NCBI GenBank assembly: GCA_021151825.1
Contig: JAGKWQ010000009.1
Span: forward strand, 186,001 to 250,000
DNA: 64,000 bases
From: Cellvibrionaceae bacterium
GTDB taxonomy: Bacteria > Pseudomonadota > Gammaproteobacteria > Pseudomonadales > Cellvibrionaceae
Reading direction: 5' to 3'
The first letter of the stretch is position 1, and each line of letters opens with the position of its first letter. The notes below the pieces were generated by a model, which was given only the letters and a program-made list of their open reading frames with translations, made no database searches and had not been told where the DNA came from. Below are positions 55,758-64,000 of the stretch, piece after piece. The position numbers were made by a program, and so were the translations under genes.

Positions 55758-56969
55758 ATGAGAGTGTTGTTTATCCACCAAAATTTCCCCGCACAATTTG
55801 TTCATCTTGCACCTGCATTAGCGGCAGATGCTAAAAACGATATCCGTGTGCTAACGCCCAGCAAACGTCCCGCCCCTCGCGGCGTAAAGGTTCATCATTA
55901 CGAAATAAAACGTAGCAGCAGTGAAAACATTCATCCATGGCTGGTGGATATGGAAACCAAAACCATTCGCGCGGAAGCTGCATTTTGGGCTGCACAAGCA
56001 TTAAAAAAGCAAGGCTTCACTCCGGATTTGATCATTGCCCATCCCGGTTGGGGGGAAAGTTTATTTTTAAAAGAAGTATGGCCAACAGCAAAACTCGCCC
56101 TTTATTGCGAGTTTTATTATCAAGCGCAGGGTGCGGACAGCAATTTCGATCCCGAATTTTCCCAATATGAAGAAGATCTTGCCTGCCGCCTGCAATTAAA
56201 AAATGCCAGTTTTGATTTACATTTACTACAGGCAGATGCTGGTTTGTCACCTACACATTATCAACGCTCAGTATTCCCGGAATATTTTAAATCCAAAATA
56301 TCTGTCATCCACGACGGAATAAATACCCAACTGCTAAAACCAAATCCCCTGGTAACCATGCAATTAAATGGAAAAACCATTACAAAAGGCGACCAAATAA
56401 TCACCTTCGTAAACCGCAACCTGGAACCCATGCGCGGCTACCATATTTTTATGCGCGCCTTACCGGATATCCTCAAACAAAATCCCAAGGCACGAGTAAT
56501 TATTGTCGGCGGGGATGATGTAAGTTACGGCGGAAAACCACCACCAGGAACAACCTGGAAAGAATTATTTTTACAAGAAGTCAAAAGCCAGCTGGATATG
56601 AGTCGCGTGCATTTCGTTGGCAAATTATCTTATCCTAACTTTATCCAGCTACTACAAATATCCACAGTGCATGTTTATTTAACGTATCCCTTTGTATTGA
56701 GCTGGAGCCTTATGGAAGCCATGAGTGTCGGTTGCTCCATTGTTGCTAGTAATACAGAACCAATCAGGGAAGTAATCAAAAATAATGAAACCGGTATTTT
56801 GGTGGATTTTTTTGATCAGCAAGAAATAGTTAAAAGTGTTACAGAACTGTTGAATAACTCAAAAGAACGGGAGTCTTTGGGTCGACATGCAAGGGATTGC
56901 ATTATTGAGCGTTACGATCTGGTGGGTAAGTGTTTGATTGAGCAAAAGGAATGGGTGATGAAAGTGTAG
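55758..56969 (+). CDS. Glycosyltransferase family 4 protein
   Basis: A 403-residue cytoplasmic GT-B-fold enzyme. The N-terminal acceptor domain begins MRVLFIHQNFPAQFVHLAPAL, and ISVIHDGINTQLLKP marks the domain junction. The C-terminal donor domain has TFVNRNLEPMRGYHIFMRAL, ARVIIVGGDDVSYGG and the GT4 E-x7-E motif region SWSLMEAMSVGCSIVASNTEPIREV. The acceptor is unknown. It is alone between comEC and AT-rich orphan genes, without neighbouring polysaccharide genes. Confidence 0.9.
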   Translation: MRVLFIHQNFPAQFVHLAPALAADAKNDIRVLTPSKRPAPRGVKVHHYEIKRSSSENIHPWLVDMETKTIRAEAAFWAAQALKKQGFTPDLIIAHPGWGESLFLKEVWPTAKLALYCEFYYQAQGADSNFDPEFSQYEEDLACRLQLKNASFDLHLLQADAGLSPTHYQRSVFPEYFKSKISVIHDGINTQLLKPNPLVTMQLNGKTITKGDQIITFVNRNLEPMRGYHIFMRALPDILKQNPKARVIIVGGDDVSYGGKPPPGTTWKELFLQEVKSQLDMSRVHFVGKLSYPNFIQLLQISTVHVYLTYPFVLSWSLMEAMSVGCSIVASNTEPIREVIKNNETGILVDFFDQQEIVKSVTELLNNSKERESLGRHARDCIIERYDLVGKCLIEQKEWVMKV

Positions 56970-57116
56970 TGGTAGCTTCTGTAAATGTTATCGAACTTTT
57001 TAAGTGGAGTTAGCGCTATGGAGTATGTAAAGGAAGAATATTTTAGAAAAACGGGTAGATTGCATAAACATTTCCATTTTTGGCTTTATTTTCCTATTAA
57101 TTTTTATGGGACATAT

Positions 57117-58169
57117 ATGAGATGCATAGTTTTTTTCACGATGCTTATTTCTTGCAATGCATATGCAGATCTTTCGCTTGTGAAAATTCCTCTTTTTTTG
57201 AAAGGAAGTAATGATGCTTTTTCAGGCGAAAAATTAAGACCTTATGCGGGGCCAAAAGTTTCTAGTATAGATACAGTTTTTATTGAGGATTATCCAATAT
57301 TTGAATCGTGGTTTGGTGATCCCTACATCTTTTCTGATAAGGGGCTGATTTATGTAGATGATGTAAATTTTTTGATAAAATTAGGGGTGCTTCCGGGCGG
57401 AACTACAAAAATTCCTACTGCTTTTGCGGGGTACGGACCTGGTTATAAATATTCATGTAATAACTATTTTTTGGAGGACCCTGTATTGAATGTTGAAAAA
57501 GTAAATTATTCTTATGATAGAAGATATAAAATAAATTCCATAGGCGTGTCTTTTTTATTTACAAAATCAGATGGTTTAGTTTTTTCAGATTTTTCTGATC
57601 ATATTTATAAAATAGATAGCGGATTTTGCAAAATTATTAAAAATGAAGAGTTTTCTATCTTTAATAGAGATTTTTCTGAAGTTCTTGTGCATGAGGAGGC
57701 TTCCAAATTCAAAGGTATAATTATTAAAGGTGAGCGCAAGTTATTTTTTTGGAATGGAGGTGAGTTTTACAATTCTATTAAATGCGCTAAGTTTTCTGAT
57801 TTTGGAAAGTATTTTTTTATTTTTGGGAGTGTGGAGACCGGTGATGGATTTATATACTCAAAAAATGGTTTGTGGCGGCTAAAGGATGAGCGGACATTGG
57901 AAAAAATTAATAATCTGAATATCGGCTCTGTTGATTCAATGTTTGATATTCCGGGGAGTGGGGCTTTTGCTTTTCTTGATGGAAATAAAATAAAAATTCT
58001 GAACGATAAAATGGAGATACTTGAAACTTTTTTACTTAATAAAAAGCCTGTTCTATTTGAGGCTATTCCGTTATATAGATTTAATATCACGGTGTTTAGA
58101 TTGAATGATGGTGTGTATGCAATTAGTGAGTCTTCTAATAAAAATATTAAATTCATTCTAGATAAGTAA
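57117..58169 (+). CDS. Exported protein of unknown function (AT-rich)
   Basis: From ATG 57117 the product has 350 residues, starting with a good signal peptide (MRCIVFFTMLISCNAYA, then DLSLVKIPLFLKG). The mature part is rich in aromatic residues and alternating beta-strand-like blocks (GLVFSDFSDHIYKIDSG, DGFIYSKNGLWRLKDERTLE, GAFAFLDGNKIKILNDKMEI), which suggests a beta-propeller-like fold. The same frame extends to 56985, and ATG 57018 has a GGAG 10 bp upstream, but those starts would bury the signal sequence. No family is recognised. Codon use is far more A/T-ending than in the core genes. Confidence 0.65.
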   Translation: MRCIVFFTMLISCNAYADLSLVKIPLFLKGSNDAFSGEKLRPYAGPKVSSIDTVFIEDYPIFESWFGDPYIFSDKGLIYVDDVNFLIKLGVLPGGTTKIPTAFAGYGPGYKYSCNNYFLEDPVLNVEKVNYSYDRRYKINSIGVSFLFTKSDGLVFSDFSDHIYKIDSGFCKIIKNEEFSIFNRDFSEVLVHEEASKFKGIIIKGERKLFFWNGGEFYNSIKCAKFSDFGKYFFIFGSVETGDGFIYSKNGLWRLKDERTLEKINNLNIGSVDSMFDIPGSGAFAFLDGNKIKILNDKMEILETFLLNKKPVLFEAIPLYRFNITVFRLNDGVYAISESSNKNIKFILDK

Positions 58170-58356
58170 AATTTATGATGGACACACTTTATTTAGTGTT
58201 GATTCAGAAGGGGCTTGAGTATCTGCGCTTGGTAATGTGTGGGGTTTCATAACTGTATGCATATTAGCTTAAGTTCACAGGATAATGGGGAGTGGACAGA
58301 ATGAATAAGGTATTATTTCAATAATAGAGTAATAGTAATCACAGAAAGGACGATTT

Positions 58357-59052
58357 ATGTACTTAATTAATATTTTCTATCTGATTCTTTTGATCTTTTT
58401 AATTTTCATAGCGGGCTTTATTGCATGGAAATTTTCAAAATCAAAAAAGATAACAGCGATAACGGTTTTTTCGTTACTTTCTCTTTCTGCTATCGGGTTA
58501 ATTGCTTACTCTGACCCATTAGTTTCTGATGAAAAAATGATTGAAAACTTTAAAAATAACAGAGCTGCCTTTCAAGAGCTGGTTGCTTCTTATTACAAAG
58601 ATGGCCAACGAGCAATAATCTGGAAGGATATGCCACGAGTGATTGAGTTGAAACGAATAACTGGAGTAAAGCATGTAGCCGATGGTCCGGGTTATTGGTT
58701 TGAAAACCCATATTCTCCTGAGGCTGCCGAAAAGTTGAAAAAAATGCGCGACGAAAAGTTATGGGCTCAATTTCATGATAGAAAGTCGTTAATTATTTCA
58801 ATGCCAGAAACTAAAGGTTACGGAGAATATACTCTGTATTATGGAAATAAGTGGAAGGGTTATTTTTATTATCCTGTAGACCCGATGTTTGAAAATAATC
58901 GTTTAGTGCTACCCAGAAGAACAGATGGTCCAGCTAAATTTCAAGGAGATGAAGTCTTGGATTCATTAAATTCATTTTCGCGCGGAAAAAATGGTTGCGC
59001 CTTAAGGAAAATAGAACCGCATTGGTTTATTAGTCGTTGCCATATTCGTTAA
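58357..59052 (+). CDS. Membrane-anchored protein of unknown function (AT-rich)
   Basis: A 231-residue product starting ATG 58357 after AGAAAGGA. Two N-terminal membrane helices (residues about 3-24 and 33-51; LINIFYLILLIFLIFIAGFI and AITVFSLLSLSAIGLIAY) are followed by an extracytoplasmic or cytoplasmic domain with many aromatics (YGEYTLYYGNKWKGYFYYP) and two C-terminal Cys. It lies 36 bp before the RTX gene, so the two may be co-transcribed. An immunity or accessory role for the RTX protein is possible but only positional inference. Confidence 0.7.
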   Translation: MYLINIFYLILLIFLIFIAGFIAWKFSKSKKITAITVFSLLSLSAIGLIAYSDPLVSDEKMIENFKNNRAAFQELVASYYKDGQRAIIWKDMPRVIELKRITGVKHVADGPGYWFENPYSPEAAEKLKKMRDEKLWAQFHDRKSLIISMPETKGYGEYTLYYGNKWKGYFYYPVDPMFENNRLVLPRRTDGPAKFQGDEVLDSLNSFSRGKNGCALRKIEPHWFISRCHIR

Positions 59053-59088
59053 TTAACGTGTTAGAAAAACATAGGGAAGGTATGTGAA

Positions 59089-60345
59089 ATGAATTCGTTT
59101 GATATTGGTTTTGTAATTAGTTCTGCTGAGAAAGTATATCCAGACGCTTCGTTTGAATGGATAAGGGGGCTGAATGAAGAGATTGTGGATATAGCTGATA
59201 GGGTTGGAATTTCCCCCGGCGCAATTGCAGGCATAATGGCTGAGGAGCGTAAGGATTATGACAGGTCTATCGCAAGAAGCCTGATCGGGGATTTTATCGC
59301 TCAATACCATGTTGACCTATCAGCGCCAGTAATTTACGACATGTTTATGGATGATACTGGTGTTGATGCCCTTGATTTTTTGCTTTCGTTAATAAATCCG
59401 ACCTTGAGAGACCATGCCTATTGGGAATCTGAGCTTGCAGTCGTTGATACATTGTATCCTGATATAAATCATAAACCTTCTTTGGATGATCAATTGGAAC
59501 ATCCCAGCTTTATTGATGTGGGTTATGGTAATTTCCGAATTCGCAAAGCCGTTGATTTAATTAAAAATAATTCGGCGTTAAGTGCACAACTAGGGCTTGA
59601 TATATATACGAATGATTATGCATTGTTAGTTAACAATATGCTCAACCCGAATTCCGACGTCACTGCAAAGCTTTATGCCATGTATTTAAAAGAAGCAGAA
59701 GCTTGGTATATAAATAATTCTGCTTATGGAAGTAATTGGAGTTCTTTGCCAACCGAGTTTAAAGATGCGTTGTTGGTCACCTTTGTAAATTTGGGTGAAA
59801 CGCAAATGACAAAATTGAAGCAAGAAAATCAAAGTAAAAATGATGCATTGGGGTACCAGCCGGTGCCTGCGCTTGGAACGGGTGGTGGTGTAAATCATCT
59901 GGTAAATAGCGCGGGTATAGGCGATGTATTAGGTTTGTCTGGTTATGGTGCAAAAGTGTTGGCGATATCGGACATCGAATCCTTAGCTAAAAATAATACT
60001 TCTGAAGGCTTGGCTGCTCGTTATGCGTTACTAAACTTACGTCCAATTATTTTGCCAAATATCGACTACAGCATTGTAAATCAACAACATGAACTTGATT
60101 TATACGTTGAAACAACAAAACTGGGCGAGTTAACGCAATCATGGATCCGTGATCGTACGCTATTTCTTAACGCAAAAGGGATATATGACCTCTCTGGTAG
60201 AGAAGATAATATTGTTGATGGAAATGGTATTTCAAACAGCATTATTAATCTGAAGGATTCACATTTTAATATTCATCTAACCTTGCAGCCATCAGTTGTT
60301 TCTTCAGATACAGTTACCACAAATATTTCTTTTGGGGGAAGGTAG
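59089..60345 (+). CDS. N-terminal part of a large RTX protein, ended by an in-frame TAG
   Basis: Starts at ATG 59089 with GGGAAGG 8 bp upstream; 418 residues to an amber codon at 60343-60345. There is no signal peptide, as expected for type I secretion with a C-terminal signal. Residues about 45-60 read GISPGAIAGIMAEERKDYD, and residues about 222-250 read SLPTEFKDALLVTFVNLGET. Both resemble the active-site Glu helix and core helix of lysozyme-like proteins, so a peptidoglycan-directed N-domain is possible but unproven. A His-rich or Ca-binding repeat is not present here. The last residues (NISFGGR) lead directly into RTX repeats in the same frame after the TAG. Confidence 0.75.
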   Translation: MNSFDIGFVISSAEKVYPDASFEWIRGLNEEIVDIADRVGISPGAIAGIMAEERKDYDRSIARSLIGDFIAQYHVDLSAPVIYDMFMDDTGVDALDFLLSLINPTLRDHAYWESELAVVDTLYPDINHKPSLDDQLEHPSFIDVGYGNFRIRKAVDLIKNNSALSAQLGLDIYTNDYALLVNNMLNPNSDVTAKLYAMYLKEAEAWYINNSAYGSNWSSLPTEFKDALLVTFVNLGETQMTKLKQENQSKNDALGYQPVPALGTGGGVNHLVNSAGIGDVLGLSGYGAKVLAISDIESLAKNNTSEGLAARYALLNLRPIILPNIDYSIVNQQHELDLYVETTKLGELTQSWIRDRTLFLNAKGIYDLSGREDNIVDGNGISNSIINLKDSHFNIHLTLQPSVVSSDTVTTNISFGGR

Positions 60346-63300
60346 GGTGACACATTGATAGGTGATCACAATGACGACCGTATTTACGGTTTAGGTGGGA
60401 ATGACAAGCTCAACGGGTTAAAAGGCAATGACTTTCTTGATGGTGGTGCAGGTGATGATGAACTTATTGGCGGTGAAGGTTCTGATCTGTTGGTGGGTGG
60501 TAAGGATAAAGACATTCTCATCGGTGAGGCAGGGAATGATATTTTAAAAGGCGGTGAAGGCGACGATACCTATAAATTCACCGGCAATTTCGGTCGCGAT
60601 ATTATTATTGATAACGAGGGTTCAAATACCCTGGATATTAACGGCGCTATTGGTGAGTTAACACAAACCTCCAAAGACAGCCTGATTTATAACAATGCTT
60701 CTAACACAGTAGAAGTCATCCTGATTGAAGAGGGTGGTAAAAAATCACTGCTGATAAATTCCCTTTCAAATTCAGGCAGCAGCATTACGATTGATAATTG
60801 GGTATCCGGTCAATTTGGTATTACCTTAAAAGAATTCGAAAACGAAGAAAGTCCTTCCCTGCATATCATTAATGGCAACGCAAATGCCAATCAATTATTC
60901 CCCTATTTTGAAGAAAACCAACATTATTCTGCTTCTGAAATCCACGGTGGTGCGGGTGGTGATTTTATTCATGGAAGTTCTGAAGATGACAAGCTGTATG
61001 GCGGTGATGGTGATGATTGGATAACGGCGGGAAATAATCGCGGAAAGTTTTCATCTCTCGATCCAACAAAAATTATGATCCCTGCGGGTGGAGGTGGAAA
61101 AGATTTTATTGATGGCGGTGACGGTGATGATGTTATTTCCGGTATTGCAGAGGGATCAACGTGGCTTGGTGGTGATGGTAATGACATGTTGCTGGGCGGT
61201 AGCGTATTTCATATGTTCAGGTTCAATGGTCCCTCTGTTGATGGAACGAGCGATGATGTAAGGGCAAGCATTGCATGGCAGGATTTTAGCCAACATTTCA
61301 AAAAGGGATTTAAAGCCGATAAAAAAACAGTCGGAACTATAAATGAACATGGTTATTCCGCGTGGGCTGGTATCGAGCCAGGGACTTATACCGGCGTATC
61401 CGCCCACGGTAATGGATGGCAATATAAAATAGAAGTAACAAACAGTACGCCGCTTTATGACCCGGCTGCAATCAACGCCGGTGTTTCTCACTATTCTTAC
61501 AACTCGGATAATTTTAACGCATCATTCAATATGCGCATCTACTATAGTCATCCATCTCGGAACGATGGTCAGTTTAGTTTAAGTAATGGTTTATATTTTG
61601 AATTTGGTTTGTTGCCAAAAGCGTTAAAAGATGGAATTACTTTAGAAAGCGTCGCTAATTATAAACATCTTAATTTACACGGTGGGAAGGACGATGATTT
61701 ATTGCTCGGATGGTACGCCCGTGATGAATTGCAAGGCGGTGAAGGCAACGACGTTATATATGCAGACAAAGGAAATGATCTGGTTGATGGCGGAAGTGGC
61801 AATGATACGTTGGCTGGTGGTTGGGGTAATGACACGCTGATTGGTGGTGATGGCAATGATTTAATGCTAGGTGATAGCACTGATTCATCAGAAGTTGGCT
61901 CTGATGACATCATGTACGGCGGCAAGGGGAATGATTCATTACATGGAAATCAAGGTAATGATTTCCTATACGGTGGTGATGGAGATGATCAGCTGATAGG
62001 TAATACCGGCAACGATTATTTATATGGTGGAGAAGGCATAGACACAATATTGGGAGGCACTGGTGCTGATACTATTGTAGGAGCTCTGGGTGATACAATT
62101 TTAAATGGCGATGAAGATGACGATCTCTATATCATTGATACCTCCATCGCCACCGGTGCTGAAGTTCATTCATTTGCAAATACTGAAAATAATAATTTAG
62201 CGTTCACAGCAGCAAATTCTCCTTCATCAGACTCTCCAACATCTTCTGTTACATCGATTAATGATAGTCATGGAAAAGATACCATTTCATTCCTCGGTCT
62301 TAATAACCTGAATGATATGAGCGCAACCGCTCAAGGAAATGATTTGGTTCTGAGATATCGCGGACGAAGCATCTTTATTAAAGATGGATTGAATGGTGCC
62401 ATTGATTATATGTCCACTGGTGATTCAATTGAGGCAGTCTCTGTTGCTGGCTCAGGATCTTCAGGTGCAACTGCTATTGAAAATTTCCTATTGGAAAACC
62501 TTGAGACTGCTATCACTCGTGTTGGGGGAGAAGGTGCACCACTTGTTGGTGGGCTTCTGGATGATAGTCTGACTGCTCACGCGCAAGGCTCAATCATTAC
62601 CGGTGGAAAGGGAAATGATTCCTTATATGGTGGCCAAGGTAATGATGTTTATGTAATACGAAGTGGTGATGGCAACGATACTATTTATGAAAGTGGTGGC
62701 ATAAATTCTATCCGTTTTACTGAAGGAATATTGCCTGAGCAACTAACATTACGTCGTGTAGGGAATAATTTATTAATTATCGTTTCCGAAGATCAGCGCA
62801 TTATTATTAATGGTATTTTTAATGAGACGACGGGTGATGTTATTGCTGATAAGGCAATTCAGCGCATTGAATTTAACAACGGACAAAGCTGGGATTTTGC
62901 TCGCATCCTTGAAGAGTCGGCAAAAGGTGTCAATCTAATAGGTACTGAATTTGCTGACACTCTTATAGGATACGGAAGTGGCGACACCATCACCGGCGGA
63001 AAAGGTAACGATAAATTATACGGCGATAAAGGTGATGACCATTATCGCTTTGCAGCTGGTGATGGCGCCGATCTGATTGATGATGTGAGTGGTACTGATC
63101 ATCTCCATTTTGCAGCAGGTGTTACGGAATCCCAGGTCAGTTTACGTAGGGATACCAGCAATAATCTCATTATCCGCATCAACAATACTGACAGCATTAC
63201 CGTTCTCAATGCCTTTAATACTCAGGGCGAATTAACCGCGCATGCCATCGAACAAATTCATTTCGATAATAATAATGTGTGGGATGTGCAGCGCATCAAT

Positions 63301-64000
63301 ACCGAACTCGCGTTAAATAAACCTTATTCATTTACCGGCACAACGAGCAACGATGTGCTCACGGGCGATAACGCCATTCAAGTGTTAAATGGCGGAAAAG
63401 GTGATGACCAATTACAGGGCGGCAATGCTAACGATACTTATCAATACGCATTGGGTGATGGTAAGGATCGTATCGTCGATATGAATGGTACTGATCGTCT
63501 GGAATTATTGGCGGGTATTAATGAAAGCGACGTTATCGCGCGCCGCAATGGTGATGATCTGGTATTAACATTGAAAGATGGTGGTTCTGTCACTGTTCAG
63601 AACACGTTTGCGGCGAAGGCTGCAAATGTTGTTGACCCTGTCATTACCGCGCTTATTGATCAGCTACAAAGTCATTGGTTGTCCCAGGCTGAACAATTGA
63701 TTGAAGAGCATTATGGGTTGATTGCAGGTGGGGATCTTACATTGGAGTTTGAGCGCGATGTAGCGGGTGGAGAAGCCGCACATGTGGAGGCCACTTATAC
63801 ATCTCCGGAGGCTACGGGAACCAATTTAAAATTGGTTATTGATCTGAATGATTTCAGTGATCTGCCAAATGGCAATTCCCCTTGGTATTACGATCGTGTT
63901 ATCGCCCACGAAATGGTACACGCGATCATGGCCCGGAATATGAACGCCTCGGAATTGCCGAGCTGGTTTAACGAAGGGACGGCAGAATTTATTCATGGTG
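60346..64000 (+). CDS. RTX repeat protein with C-terminal metalloprotease motif, continues past window end
   Basis: The frame of the 59089 gene stays open for 1218 codons after the TAG to the window edge. Clusters of Ca-binding nonapeptides (GGxGxDxLx) lie at about 60346-60570, 60940-61190, 61680-62070, 62600-62700, 62980-63050 and 63390-63450. The last repeats alternate with HCBP-related segments (for example ITLRR- or VSLRRD-type strands plus IQRIEFNNGQSWDF). A stretch of about 150 residues at 61200-61660 has no repeats. The visible end carries DRVIAHEMVHAIMARNM and WFNEGTAEFIHG. This is an HExxH zinc site (63907-63921) with a downstream Glu (63973-63975), resembling the flagellinolysin-type gluzincin domain. 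The first usable start after the stop would be TTG 60355, without a clear ribosome site. Confidence 0.8.

Noticed and set aside
58174..58251. Short open frame (MMDTLYLVLIQKGLEYLRLV, 24-25 codons) between the two orphan genes
   Set aside because: Too short, no clear ribosome site; could be chance in AT-rich sequence.
60969..61925. Pro/Ser-rich antisense frames (60969-61187 and 61659-61925) and regular repeats resembling an array
   Set aside because: They are the reverse reading of RTX nonapeptide codons. The repeats are degenerate and coding, without the uniform repeats and unique spacers of a CRISPR array.

Overview
The window looks like a chromosomal segment of a gammaproteobacterium close to Pseudomonas, most probably a Cellvibrio-type organism. 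This is inferred from gene content and order, not from a database search. Blocks resembling Pseudomonas chromosomes are present: leuCDB-asd-fimV-truA-trpF-trpB-trpA-accD-folC-SPOR-cvpA-purF-metZ, mfd next to csiV, a 13-gene nuo operon with a fused nuoCD, and sthA-PilZ-lolCDE-DUF2062-comEC. GC content appears moderate in the core and visibly lower after about 57 kb.

Region by region. 1-5.3 kb holds a divergent LysR regulator with a 15-bp T-N11-A palindrome, the leucine branch leuC-leuD-leuB, and asd. 5.6-8.7 kb holds a fimV gene whose 5' end is damaged. 8.8-18.8 kb runs truA, trpF, trpB, trpA, accD, folC, a SPOR-domain protein, a damaged cvpA, purF and metZ, ending in a tRNA-Val(GAC). 19.1-21.7 kb carries two less familiar genes: a small membrane protein, and a secreted DUF4124 / trypsin-like protease / pilin-headpiece fusion. 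21.8-27.1 kb has htpG behind a near-consensus heat-shock promoter, mgsA, a purine salvage pair (hpt plus a methylthioinosine phosphorylase-like gene), a cold-shock protein and csiV. 27.1-30.6 kb is mfd on the minus strand. 31.2-46.2 kb is the complete complex I operon nuoA-N. 46.4-55.5 kb has sthA, a small periplasmic protein, a PilZ protein, the lipoprotein-release transporter lolCDE, DUF2062 and comEC.

The last 8 kb (55.7-64 kb) is accessory in character: a lone glycosyltransferase, two AT-rich orphan genes, and a very large RTX-repeat protein running off the window end. The RTX reading frame has an N-terminal domain with weak lysozyme-like features and many Ca-binding repeats. It ends, as far as visible, in a zinc-metalloprotease motif (HEMVH with a downstream Glu). 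One in-frame TAG interrupts it exactly between the N-terminal domain and the repeats.

Three genes in this one window carry clear lesions. fimV lost about 50 codons at its 5' end and cvpA lost about 75-80 codons, with a reading-frame change in both; the RTX gene has the amber codon. Whether these are real mutations or sequence/assembly faults cannot be settled from the sequence alone and is the first thing to check. The most novel-looking coding content is the protease-pilin fusion at 19.8-21.7 kb and the RTX/metalloprotease locus at 57-64 kb.
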